A DNA stretch of 17,304 nt from Planctomycetaceae bacterium (GTDB taxonomy: Bacteria; Planctomycetota; Planctomycetia; Pirellulales; Pirellulaceae): contig NYXM01000089.1 in assembly GCA_002685655.1 (NCBI GenBank), positions 1 through 17,304 of the forward strand, written 5' to 3'. Position numbers and translations under genes: made by a program. How positions within the stretch are numbered: the stretch's first letter is position 1; the number at the start of each line of letters is the position of its first letter. Below the pieces are notes generated by a model. The model made no database searches. It saw nothing but the letters and a program-made list of their open reading frames with translations, and was not told the DNA's origin. This document shows positions 7,518 to 15,697 of the stretch, piece by piece.

Positions 7518-9074
7518 GTGACTCCAAATAACACCTCGGACTCACCAGGTCAGATAGACCGTCGTAGTGTACTCAAAGGGAGCGTGGCAACTTCGCTGGC
7601 GTTGATGGCCGGTTCATCGGTGACGGCGAGTCGCGCCAACGGCGATGGTGCCGAGCGAGATCCAACGCTGATCCAGCGAGAAAACGAACAACCAGGTTCG
7701 AGGGACTGGCAACTGACACGCGTTCGACTCGATAGCAACAAGTTCCGGTCACCTTGGATCGAAGGATACTGCTCGAAACAAAGTGTCGCAGCCGGCGAGT
7801 CGATCGACATCATGGTTTCCACCGATCCTGTCCAGGATTTTAAGATCGAGATCTTTCGCACCGGCTTCTACGGCGGTCGTGGCGCACGATTGATGAAAAC
7901 AGTTGGCCCGTTCAAGGGAAGAAAACAGCCGGTGCCGGCGATCGGAAAAAAGAATCTGCTCCAGTGTCGGTGGCAACCGTGTGTGTCATTGACCATTCCA
8001 AAGGATTGGACCAGCGGTGTCTATCTGGGACGTTTGACAACAACAACTGACGTCACTGGTCACGGGTATTGGCAAAGCTACGTCGTCTTCATCGTCCGCG
8101 ACGACCGTCCAGCCGATATTCTGTTCCAATGCTCCGACAACACCTGGCAGGCATACAATCGTTGGCCAAACAACTACTCGGTCTACACTCATCCCAAGGG
8201 CAACCAAGGACCATGGGCCGACGTCAGTTTCGATCGACCCTATGCAAAGTACGCACAGATTTACGAAAACCCGCAGTCTGTCGGGTCCGGCGAATGGCTT
8301 TGTTTCGAATTCCCTTTTGCCTACTGGCTGGAAAAGCATGGCTACGACGTCACGTACTGCTCGAACAGCGACATGCTAACACCGGATCGCGGCTTGAAAT
8401 GCAAATCGTTCCTGAGTGTCGGCCACGACGAATACTGGAACATTCGGCAGTACGAGAGTGTCGTGAAGATGCGCGACGAAGGCGTCAACTTGCTGTTCTT
8501 CTCCGGCAACTCAGTATGCTGGGTGACGCCGTACCGAGATAGCTACGATGGGCGCCCAAACCGCATTATGTTTCGTGGTGGACCCTATGGCGGCGATCAT
8601 CGATATGCCGTCGAACGCGAACGAGACCACGGCCCATTTCCACATCGCGGGCCCGACGAAGGATACTTGATGGGCTCACGCAATGTCTCGCCCGTCAATG
8701 GCGGTGGCGACTGGGTTGTCGAGAAGCCAGATCATTGGATCTTTGCGGGGACAGATATGAAGAAAGGGGATGCGATTCCCGGACTGATCGGCTGGGAGTA
8801 CCACGGCGATCCACCCGCGGATATCCCCGGCTTGGAAGTCGTTGCCAAGGGCATCGCCCTGCAAGGCGGTGTGAATCCACAAAACTGGACGGCAACCATA
8901 TATCCCGGCCCAAAAGACAATTTCGTTTTCAATGCTTCAACGATCTTTTGGTGTCAAGACTTGTCCCGCCCACCGGGACATATGCTTCCCTGGTCGCATT
9001 GGTCCCGACCACATGGTCCCGATGAACGCGTGCAACGAATCACGCAGAACGTGCTACAGCGAGCGATCACTTAG
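7518..9074 (+). CDS. exported N,N-dimethylformamidase large-subunit-like protein
   Basis: 518 residues with a GTG start preceded by AGAGAGAG. A Tat-type signal occupies residues 15-40 (DRRSVLKG followed by an Ala/Leu-rich core and TASRA), so the protein is probably exported folded. After a ~30-residue linker, residues ~65-195 form a beta-rich domain ('FKIEIFRTGFYGGRGAR' at 108-124, 'SGVYLGRL' at 166-173). Residues ~198-500 match the C-terminal domain of N,N-dimethylformamidase beta subunits, with 'CSDNTWQAYNRW' (205-216), 'FEFPFAYWLEKHGYDVTY' (263-280) and the diagnostic 'SVGHDEYW' (300-307). Characterised enzymes hydrolyse dimethylformamide at an iron held by two Tyr and a Glu and need a small subunit. 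No small subunit is seen here and I cannot confirm the ligands, so the substrate may well differ. The gene converges on the MtaA-like gene. Confidence 0.85.
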   Translation: MTPNNTSDSPGQIDRRSVLKGSVATSLALMAGSSVTASRANGDGAERDPTLIQRENEQPGSRDWQLTRVRLDSNKFRSPWIEGYCSKQSVAAGESIDIMVSTDPVQDFKIEIFRTGFYGGRGARLMKTVGPFKGRKQPVPAIGKKNLLQCRWQPCVSLTIPKDWTSGVYLGRLTTTTDVTGHGYWQSYVVFIVRDDRPADILFQCSDNTWQAYNRWPNNYSVYTHPKGNQGPWADVSFDRPYAKYAQIYENPQSVGSGEWLCFEFPFAYWLEKHGYDVTYCSNSDMLTPDRGLKCKSFLSVGHDEYWNIRQYESVVKMRDEGVNLLFFSGNSVCWVTPYRDSYDGRPNRIMFRGGPYGGDHRYAVERERDHGPFPHRGPDEGYLMGSRNVSPVNGGGDWVVEKPDHWIFAGTDMKKGDAIPGLIGWEYHGDPPADIPGLEVVAKGIALQGGVNPQNWTATIYPGPKDNFVFNASTIFWCQDLSRPPGHMLPWSHWSRPHGPDERVQRITQNVLQRAIT

Positions 9075-9098
9075 CAGTGCTCGATCATTTATTGTCAT

Positions 9099-9139
9099 CT
9101 TTCGCTCCGCGAAAGCACGTTCCTTTCGCGGAGCGAAAG
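9099..9139. terminator. perfect 17-bp inverted repeat between convergent genes
   Basis: CTTTCGCTCCGCGAAAG at 9099-9115 is exactly complementary to 9123-9139, with a 7-base loop. It would form a very stable hairpin 25 bp after the stop of the dimethylformamidase-like gene and 34 bp from the stop of the convergent gene. There is no T-run on either side, so simple intrinsic termination is uncertain. A palindromic repeat element that blocks read-through in both directions fits as well. Confidence 0.65.
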
Positions 9140-9172
9140 GCGACTATCGGACAGTAATTCCTCGAACGATCC

Positions 9173-10234
9173 TTAGCTGATTTCAAAATGGGATTGTCTG
9201 GCGACGCGGACCATCTCCCGCACGTTCTCGATCGGCGTATTGCGAGGAACGAGGCAGCCAGAGCCGAGTATGAAGCCATGTCCGCCACCAGCCGCTTGAA
9301 TGCACCGCTGCGATGCAACACGAACGCTCTCCGGCGTCCCCCGGAACAAGTCGTTCACCGTGTGCACGTTTCCGACCAGCGTAACTCGATCACCGATCTT
9401 CTGGTGTGCCGTGCTTAAGTCAACCATGTTGTCAATTTCGACCAGATCGGCGCCCGTGTCGGCGTATAGCTTTAACACTTTGGTGCTGTCGCCGCAGATG
9501 TGTAGCAGTGATCCAGTGATGCCATGTTCTTTCCACGCCTGAAAAACACGTAGTTCGTACGGCCAGGCGAATCGCTCATAAGTTCGGGGCGATATCATAT
9601 CACACGAGGCAAGGGAATCTCCGCAATGAATGATATCCGCGCCGGCGTCCCAGCACGCTTTGCCGAACCGGATCAGTGTCTCCGTAGCAAGCCCCAAAGC
9701 GTGATGAAGTGCCGTCTCGTTCGCCTCGTCCATGCCCGCTTCGCACATACCGATCTCGCAGAGCCACTGCTGTGATCCGATTAGATAGGAGGCCAACGCA
9801 AATGGCCCCGTGCCCGGCGAACGCACCGCTACCTCTTCGCCAACCGCTGCGCGGACCTGTCGGATGGCTTCCAACATTAGCGGCATACGACCGTCAGAGT
9901 GCGGATCAAGCACTTCAACGTCGAACACGTCCGCCAACGAGTCGACGGCCGGTTGGGTTAATGCCGGCAGTTCTTCCTCTTCGTGCGTCGTCTGACAGCC
10001 AAACCCCTCAGCAATGTAGAAATTGTCAGAACCAACTGAGATGACGTCCTGTCCGACCAGGTCGTGCAAGGTTAGTTGCGCCTTCGTCATGACGTCAGGA
10101 TCGGTGTAGTAGTCCAACAGCGAGACGCCGGCAGCGACCACGGCTACATCATACATGTAGGGCGCTACGGCCACGCAGTCCGTCGGTTCGCGGCGAATCG
10201 TGCGAAGAACTCGCTCGCGTGAAGTGAGAGTCAT
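9173..10234 (-). CDS. uroporphyrinogen decarboxylase / MtaA-CmuA family protein
   Basis: 353 residues, starting at the ATG complementary to 10232-10234; no strong ribosome binding site is seen. It opens with 'MTLTSRERVLRTIRREPTD', the typical start of the URO-D superfamily. The zinc-type ligands of the MtaA/CmuA methyltransferase branch are present: His245 and Cys247 in 'LLHICGDSTKVL' (244-254) and Cys327 in 'GSGCLVPRNTPIENV' (325-338). True heme-pathway uroporphyrinogen decarboxylases lack this His-x-Cys...Cys set, so a corrinoid-linked or other methyl-transfer role is more likely than heme synthesis. There is no signal peptide, so it is cytoplasmic. It probably forms a single-gene unit, divergent from the PVC cytochrome gene. 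No corrinoid-binding protein is encoded nearby, and the substrate is unknown. Confidence 0.88.
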   Translation of the reverse strand: MTLTSRERVLRTIRREPTDCVAVAPYMYDVAVVAAGVSLLDYYTDPDVMTKAQLTLHDLVGQDVISVGSDNFYIAEGFGCQTTHEEEELPALTQPAVDSLADVFDVEVLDPHSDGRMPLMLEAIRQVRAAVGEEVAVRSPGTGPFALASYLIGSQQWLCEIGMCEAGMDEANETALHHALGLATETLIRFGKACWDAGADIIHCGDSLASCDMISPRTYERFAWPYELRVFQAWKEHGITGSLLHICGDSTKVLKLYADTGADLVEIDNMVDLSTAHQKIGDRVTLVGNVHTVNDLFRGTPESVRVASQRCIQAAGGGHGFILGSGCLVPRNTPIENVREMVRVARQSHFEIS

Positions 10235-10532
10235 ATTACGCCTGAATAAACGCTGCCACGCAAGAACCGCTTGAAAACTTAAACTGGCGTAAGTATATTC
10301 AGTTTCCTTTGCTTTTCCACATCAGTCCCTTACCATCATCGCTGAACGTCCGCAGACCAGTTCCCGCGAAGTCGGGGTTACGAGGAATTACCGAGCGGTT
10401 GGAACGTCTGGTTGACTCTGCTTTGACACGCCGCCTACTCAAGTTTCTGTCGAGAATCCACAGTCCCTTCGCCTGGCAAACCAGTTCGCCTGCGCGTGCT
10501 CGTGAGCCAGCGAACTTCGCGGGAGTGAAACC
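10235..10532. other. 298-bp divergent intergenic region
   Basis: It separates the divergent starts of the MtaA-like gene (complement) and the PVC cytochrome gene (forward), so both promoters should lie here. An open frame from 10309 overlaps the cytochrome start in another frame and looks spurious. Two 10-bp inverted arms, TCCCGCGAAG (10362-10371) and CTTCGCGGGA (10515-10524), lie 143 bp apart; the right arm covers the GGGAG ribosome binding site of the cytochrome gene. No clear promoter hexamers are seen. Confidence 0.5.
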
Positions 10533-13500
10533 ATGTCGTCTTTGCGTTCCTGGTCTGTGTTGTCAGGGGGTCTCTTGTTGCTGTTGGCAACTCGGTCTCT
10601 AGCTCAGCAGGCACCGACGGGTTTCAAGGTCGATCTTGTCTACGAAGTGCCGGACATCGAACATCCTTCGGCAGTCACGTGTGATTCCGAAGGAAACCTG
10701 TTTGTCGGCGAAGATCCTATGGACATGCGAGGACCCTCGACGGAACCCATCGATCGCATCGTACTGATCCGCTGGGGCGAAAGTGGTGGTCCGCCCGTCA
10801 AGACCGTCTTCTGCGAAGATCTTTCCGCAGTCTTTGGCATGGTCTGGCATCAGGGTGCCCTGTACGTCATGAACGCTCCCTATTACACGATGCTGAAGGA
10901 CACCGACGGAGACGGCATTGCCGACGTGCGCAAGCGCCTGGCCGACAGTTTTGGCCACGCGCCCGGTCTGTTCGGTTTGAATAACCATGTCCCAACCGGT
11001 ATGCGGCTCGGCCTTGATGGATTTGTCTATGTCGCGTTGGGCGACAAAGGCCTGCCCAAGGCTGTTGGCGCTGATGGCAGCACGATCACACTCGAGGGCG
11101 GTGGAGTTTTTCGGATGCGGCCCGACGCCAGTCAGTTGGAGGTCGTCAGTTCTGGTATCCGCAACAACATGGATGTGGCTTTAGATCGATTCGACAACAT
11201 CTTCGCCTTCGACAACGACGACGACTTCGGTTGGTGGACACGAATCATTCACCACGTTCCCACGGGCTACTACGGTTATCCGTACGATTATCGTTCCCAC
11301 CGTCATCTCTACTTGCCATCGGTCGGTGAGTTTGGCACTGGCACAGCGTGTGGCGGAGCCTGCTACCGAGAAGCGGCATGGCCGGCCAAGTACCAAGGCA
11401 GTGCCTTTTTCTGTGATTGGGGTGAAAGCAAGATTGAGCATTATACACTGACAAGAAAGGGAGCATCGTTTGACGCTCAGGTCGAGGATTTTATGCTCGG
11501 CGACGGATCTGGCGAGTTCCGACCGATCGATCTTTGTTTCAGTCCCGATGGAAAACACATGTATGTCGCTGACTGGAATCAGACTGGCGGTGGAAAGCCC
11601 GGAAAGGTCGGGCGGCTGTTTCGCGTTACCTATGTCGGCGACGAAGTACCGCTGGAACCACCTCGTGCCAAGGACGATGATCCCCTCGAGGCTCAGATCC
11701 GATCACTCAGCCATCCCGCGCACCACGAACGGATGCGTGCCCAGCTGCGGCTGGCGACCTTCGGAAAGGCCGCGGTCGGTCCAGTCTCTCAGTTGCTCAA
11801 TTCCGATGCACGAACGCTGGTCAAAGTCCATGCGATCTGGACTCAAGATGCGCTGATGGACGAACTGGAAAGTTACGATCCGACACCAGAGTGGATCACG
11901 GCGTTGCGAGATCCGGACGCCGAAGTTCGCAGGCAGGCAGTTCGTGCCTTGGGCATCCGCCGCGTGAAGGCAGCAAACTCCGAACTAGCGCATGCGCTAA
12001 GAGATCCTGATGCCGCAGTGCGCATGCAAGCAGCTGTCGCGCTGGGGCGCATCGGGCAAGCCAGCAGCGCGAACGGGCTTTATGATGCGCTTGGCGAGCA
12101 GGACGTTGTCGCCCGCTTCACCATGATTCAGGCGATTCGGGCGATTGGAAATTGGCAGCCTGCCTTGCCCGGTCTGCGCACGGCGGACCGGAATACTCGC
12201 ACCTCGATCATTCAGACGTTGGAAGGTACCTTTGATTCCGGGGCTGTAGATGTGCTCAACCAGTGGTTTCATGAGGCGGATGAACCCACGGAGCGCGTTG
12301 CCGCATTACAGGCACTGGTTAAGGTCCATCGCAAAGCGGACCCGTACACGGGTGGCTGGTGGGGAGGGAAGGCAGCGGGTGGCAAGCCGGCTCGCCCCCA
12401 GGAACATCCGTGGGCGGCAACGGACGTCGTGTTGAAATCGATCGAAGCGGGGCTGCAGCAAGACCAGCCCCAGGTTCGCCTCGCAGCGTTGGAAGCGCTG
12501 CGCGAAGTCCCGATACCCGAGACATTGCCTCACGTGCGCCGCATGATCGATGATGATCCCGATCAAGACGTTCGACTCGAAGCGATTCAGTTGCTGACCG
12601 GTTTGAAAGACACCAAAATGCTCCCGTCGCTTTTGCATCTTGCCATCGACAATAGTGCCAGCAATCCGTTGCGGCAAGCGGCAATCCGTGCGGTTGTAGC
12701 GATCGATGCCGAACCGTACGGTAAGCAGCTGGCGAAAATTGCCGCAGCCGAGGAATCGCCCATCCCCTTGGTTGTTGTCGCACTTGATGCGCTCGCTACC
12801 TTGCGCAGCGAGGAGGCGAAGGCGGCGATCGTGAAACGGCTGAGCGATCGTCGGGCGCCGTTGCGGGCCAAGGCGATCGAGGCCTACGTCCAAGTTCAAG
12901 ACGACGCTTCCGTCCGAATCATCCCAAAGCTTCAAGACCCAGATATGTCGGTCCAACGGGCCGCACTGTCGGCGCTCTCGGTGCTCTTCGACACCGCCAC
13001 GTCGGAGAACCGTTTCGAGGTGATCAAGGCGCTGGCCGCCGCGCCCGATCAACGAGCGCTGCCCATCTATTTGGACGCGTTGCTTGACAAGAACGAGGAT
13101 ACACGCGGCATCTCTCGCAGCACACTAGTCGCAATGGGAGACTCGATCAGCAGTGACATTCGCTCGCTCCACGACCGAAACGAGCTGACCACTCCTATTC
13201 GGCAAGAGCTGGTAAAGGTCTTTTCCGCGGACGACCAATTCGCTTTCCTGCAGGAAGATTCTCCAGCGAAATTGGAACCTACGGCCTATGCGCAGTATGC
13301 CACCGATCACCGCGGCAATCGGCAGCGGGGCCAGAAGCTGTTTGCCGATACCGAGGGGATTGGCTGTATAAAATGCCACGTGGTGGGCGGAGCCGGGACG
13401 GCGAACATCGGACCCGACCTGCTTGGCGTCGGGGCCAAGTATCCCCGCCGCGAACTAATTCGTGCAGTACTCGAACCCTCGAATCGGATTCTCATCGACT

Positions 13501-13760
13501 TCGAGATGGTGATCGTCGTCACCACTAGTGGCGCGATCCATCAAGGTATGATCAGAAGCCAGACATCGGAAAGAATCGAGCTAGTCACGCCTGAAGGCAA
13601 GGTCATTCCGATCCGTTCCGACGAGATTGAACTGAAAAAGAAAAGTAACCTCTCGCCGATGCCCAATGGCCTGGCCAGCGGCATGACGCTCCAGAACTTC
13701 GCCGATATCATCGCCTATTTGGAAAGCCTCAAACAGCCATCCCCGCCCCGGTCCAAATGA
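10533..13760 (+). CDS. PVC-type beta-propeller / HEAT / cytochrome c protein
   Basis: 1075 residues; the ATG follows GGGAG by 8 bp. A Sec signal peptide (residues 1-24, LLLLLATRSLA) sends it to the periplasm. Residues ~28-372 form a glucose/sorbosone-dehydrogenase-like beta-propeller ('HPSAVTCDSEGNLFVGED', 'NNHVPTGMRLGLDGFVYVA', 'FCDWGESKIEHY'). Residues ~385-905 are HEAT repeats, interrupted by the Gly/Trp-rich loop 'YTGGWWGGKAAGGKPA' common in this family. Residues ~925-1070 are a cytochrome c domain with the heme motif CIKCH (Cys945, Cys948, His949) and a likely distal Met1043 in 'SPMPNGL'. The architecture is known from planctomycetes and verrucomicrobia as PVC-type heme-binding proteins, thought to oxidise sugars or alcohols and hand electrons to the heme; biochemical proof is scant. 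The gene stands alone and converges on the second Gfo/Idh/MocA gene across the 171-bp repeat array. Confidence 0.93.
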   Translation: MSSLRSWSVLSGGLLLLLATRSLAQQAPTGFKVDLVYEVPDIEHPSAVTCDSEGNLFVGEDPMDMRGPSTEPIDRIVLIRWGESGGPPVKTVFCEDLSAVFGMVWHQGALYVMNAPYYTMLKDTDGDGIADVRKRLADSFGHAPGLFGLNNHVPTGMRLGLDGFVYVALGDKGLPKAVGADGSTITLEGGGVFRMRPDASQLEVVSSGIRNNMDVALDRFDNIFAFDNDDDFGWWTRIIHHVPTGYYGYPYDYRSHRHLYLPSVGEFGTGTACGGACYREAAWPAKYQGSAFFCDWGESKIEHYTLTRKGASFDAQVEDFMLGDGSGEFRPIDLCFSPDGKHMYVADWNQTGGGKPGKVGRLFRVTYVGDEVPLEPPRAKDDDPLEAQIRSLSHPAHHERMRAQLRLATFGKAAVGPVSQLLNSDARTLVKVHAIWTQDALMDELESYDPTPEWITALRDPDAEVRRQAVRALGIRRVKAANSELAHALRDPDAAVRMQAAVALGRIGQASSANGLYDALGEQDVVARFTMIQAIRAIGNWQPALPGLRTADRNTRTSIIQTLEGTFDSGAVDVLNQWFHEADEPTERVAALQALVKVHRKADPYTGGWWGGKAAGGKPARPQEHPWAATDVVLKSIEAGLQQDQPQVRLAALEALREVPIPETLPHVRRMIDDDPDQDVRLEAIQLLTGLKDTKMLPSLLHLAIDNSASNPLRQAAIRAVVAIDAEPYGKQLAKIAAAEESPIPLVVVALDALATLRSEEAKAAIVKRLSDRRAPLRAKAIEAYVQVQDDASVRIIPKLQDPDMSVQRAALSALSVLFDTATSENRFEVIKALAAAPDQRALPIYLDALLDKNEDTRGISRSTLVAMGDSISSDIRSLHDRNELTTPIRQELVKVFSADDQFAFLQEDSPAKLEPTAYAQYATDHRGNRQRGQKLFADTEGIGCIKCHVVGGAGTANIGPDLLGVGAKYPRRELIRAVLEPSNRILIDFEMVIVVTTSGAIHQGMIRSQTSERIELVTPEGKVIPIRSDEIELKKKSNLSPMPNGLASGMTLQNFADIIAYLESLKQPSPPRSK

Positions 13761-13764
13761 CTCG

Positions 13765-14277
13765 CTGATCTCTTCTTTGCGCCTTTGCGCCTTTGTGTGA
13801 TTCTCCTCCATGCCAACCAAGCGGCATCAGCTTCCGATCACTGAAATATGGCGCGTCGCCAAGGGCCTGGAAAGGCAGGTCTGAAAAAGGGTCTCACGCA
13901 AAGGCGCGAAGGCGCAAAGAGAACTGTTTGACCCGCTGATCTCTTCTTTGCGCCTTTGCGCCTTTGCGTGATTCTCCTCCATGCCAATCAAGCAAATTCA
14001 GCTTCCGATCACTGAAATATGGCGCGTCGCCAATGGCCTGGAAAGGCAGGTCTGACAAAGGGTCTCACGCAAAGGCGCAAAGGCGCCAAGAGAACTGTTT
14101 GACCCACTGATCTCTTCTTTGCGCCTTTGCGCCTTTGCGTGATTCTCCTCCATGCCAATCAAGCGAATTCAGCTTCGGACCGATGAAATATGGCACGTCG
14201 CCAATGACCTGGAAAGGCAGGTCTGACAAAGGGTCTCACGCAAAGGCGCGAAGGCGCAAAGAAAACTGTTTGACCCT
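13765..14277. repeat. three exact-length 171-bp tandem repeats with long inverted arms
   Basis: Units lie at 13765-13935, 13936-14106 and 14107-14277, with no indels in the period. Each unit has a 27-bp left arm built on CTTTGCGCCTTTGCGCC (13774-13800, 13945-13971, 14116-14142), a 93-bp core, and a complementary right arm (13894-13920, 14065-14091, 14236-14262). Arms pair within a unit at 25-26 of 27 positions. Right arms also pair with the left arm of the next unit across only 24 bases, so two alternative foldings exist. The cores are highly similar but carry scattered substitutions. The array fills nearly the whole gap between two convergent genes (ends 13760 and 14290). It is probably an amplified intergenic palindromic element and may block transcriptional read-through. 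No transposase is linked to it. Confidence 0.92.
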
Positions 14278-14289
14278 TTGCCGTGTCGT

Positions 14290-15690
14290 TTACGCGCGGA
14301 TCTGATACGGCGAACGCTGCTCGCGCTCTTGCCATGCGTTGGCTTCTGGGTCACCGATGATCTGCTGCGCCTTTGGGTTCCAGGCAAACTTCCGATCGAG
14401 CCGCAACGAGATGTTCGTCAAGTGACACGCCGTGATCGTGCGATGTTGGATGCGCACCGGAGAGACGGGCTCCTGCCGTGTCTTCACACATTCAAAGAAG
14501 TTGCCCATGTGATTGCTGCTCGGTGGCACTCGCCAAGCGTTCTCCGGCAGTGGATTGTCCTTCAGTTCTTCCACCGGTTTTCCGTAGACGCCGCCACGAT
14601 TGACGAAGACTCTGCTTTTGTCGCCGATGAACATAATGCCGTTGCGATCAAATGACTTGATCTCCTCGGGGCAATCGTCGCCGAACAATCGCTTGATCTT
14701 CTCCGGCGTCATTTTGTCATGCGTCTTCGCAACACCACCATACGTTTGCCGGTCGTTCACTGAGGAGAAATAGAGCATCTCGACGCCGCTGGCGTAGCGC
14801 ATACGAGAGAAGAAACGGTCAGCCGTGTTGAAACTGTTGGGCGTTCCACCGTTGGGAAACATGCCGCGCGCTTCAACGGATACCGGACCTGTCAATTCAC
14901 AGTCCGCGCCCCAATGAGCAATGTCCATGTGGTGGTTGCCCCAGTCAGTGATGATGCCGCCAGCGTATTCGTACCACCAACGGAAGTTGGCATGTGTTCG
15001 CTGGTGACAGTAGTCGTGCGCCGGTGCCTGGCCTTGGTACAGTTCCCAATTCAAATGCGACGGCACGGGCTCGGCGGCGAACGGTCCAGCCTTCGTTGTA
15101 TAGTAAGGCAGCGCAATCCACACTTGTTTGAGTTTGCCCACTCGACCGTTGCGGACCAATTCAACAGCGGTTTGAAATGCGCGCTCACTCCGCTGCTGCG
15201 TGCCGACTTGCACGACACGTTCTGTCTCTTCGACCACTGTACTCAGCCGCTTGCCTTCGTCGATCGTGAGAGTGAGCGGCTTTTCGGTGTAAACATCCTT
15301 GCCCGCTTTACACGCGGCGATATTGACTGCCGTGTGCCAGTGGTCGGGCGTCGCGTTGACGATGATGTCGATGTCTTTGCGATCGAGCAGCTTCCGATAG
15401 TCGCCGTAGACGGTCGCTTTCCCTCCGTGCTTCCCCCGAGCCCGCTCTGCGTGCGTGCGATCGACATCACAAACGGCTACGACATCCCCGAATTTGGCAG
15501 CTTGAGCTAGAACTGCCGAACCGCGTCCTCCGATACCGATCGCTCCGATGTGGGGACGATCGTTCTTCGCTTGTGTCTCGCCGGCCTGGGCACCCGCGCC
15601 GGTTAGCCAGTAGGGAACCATCGCCCCGCCAGCCACAACGGAAGCGGTTGTCGTCAGGAATTGACGGCGAGTAGAAGGGATGTTCGACAT
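14290..15690 (-). CDS. Tat-exported Gfo/Idh/MocA-family oxidoreductase, motif-complete
   Basis: 466 residues. I chose the ATG complementary to 15688-15690 because it follows a strong GGAGGA and opens a twin-arginine signal (STRRQFLTTTASVVAGG, residues 6-22); the frame extends 33 codons further upstream but that would bury the signal. The Rossmann motif GAIGIGGRG is at 49-57. The catalytic EKP is intact (Glu136-Lys137-Pro138 in 'DVYTEKPLT'), as is the DxGxH motif (Asp249 to His253 in 'TDWGNHHMDIAHWG'). The long C-terminal domain with 'NSFNTADRFFSRMRYASG' is typical of the large planctomycete expansion of this family. It probably oxidises or epimerises a sugar or polyol in the periplasm with a tightly bound NAD(P). 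The substrate is unknown. The gene converges on the PVC cytochrome gene and diverges from the LamG gene. Confidence 0.93.
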   Translation of the reverse strand: MSNIPSTRRQFLTTTASVVAGGAMVPYWLTGAGAQAGETQAKNDRPHIGAIGIGGRGSAVLAQAAKFGDVVAVCDVDRTHAERARGKHGGKATVYGDYRKLLDRKDIDIIVNATPDHWHTAVNIAACKAGKDVYTEKPLTLTIDEGKRLSTVVEETERVVQVGTQQRSERAFQTAVELVRNGRVGKLKQVWIALPYYTTKAGPFAAEPVPSHLNWELYQGQAPAHDYCHQRTHANFRWWYEYAGGIITDWGNHHMDIAHWGADCELTGPVSVEARGMFPNGGTPNSFNTADRFFSRMRYASGVEMLYFSSVNDRQTYGGVAKTHDKMTPEKIKRLFGDDCPEEIKSFDRNGIMFIGDKSRVFVNRGGVYGKPVEELKDNPLPENAWRVPPSSNHMGNFFECVKTRQEPVSPVRIQHRTITACHLTNISLRLDRKFAWNPKAQQIIGDPEANAWQEREQRSPYQIRA

Positions 15691-15697
15691 CGAGGAT

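Noticed and set aside
9173..10234. Heme-biosynthetic uroporphyrinogen decarboxylase (hemE)
   Set aside because: The His-x-Cys...Cys metal set and overall motifs fit the MtaA/CmuA branch, and no heme genes are adjacent.
10362..10524. 10-bp inverted arms 143 bp apart in the divergent region
   Set aside because: They are short and far apart. They are noted in the intergenic entry but not called as a regulatory site, although the right arm overlaps the ribosome binding site.
10309..10602. Open frame of 97 codons upstream of the cytochrome gene
   Set aside because: It overlaps the signal-peptide region in another frame, has no ribosome binding site, and its translation resembles no protein.
13581..13820. 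Reverse-strand open frame containing 'HTKAQRRKEEI'
   Set aside because: It overlaps the cytochrome gene antisense, and its start region is simply a translation of the repeat arm.
13765..14277. CRISPR-like array
   Set aside because: The 171-bp units are repeated along their whole length, there are no unique spacers, and no cas genes are present.
14169..14387. Reverse-strand frame across the third repeat unit
   Set aside because: It overlaps the end of the second Gfo/Idh/MocA gene in another frame, and its composition is Arg/Ser-rich shadow coding.
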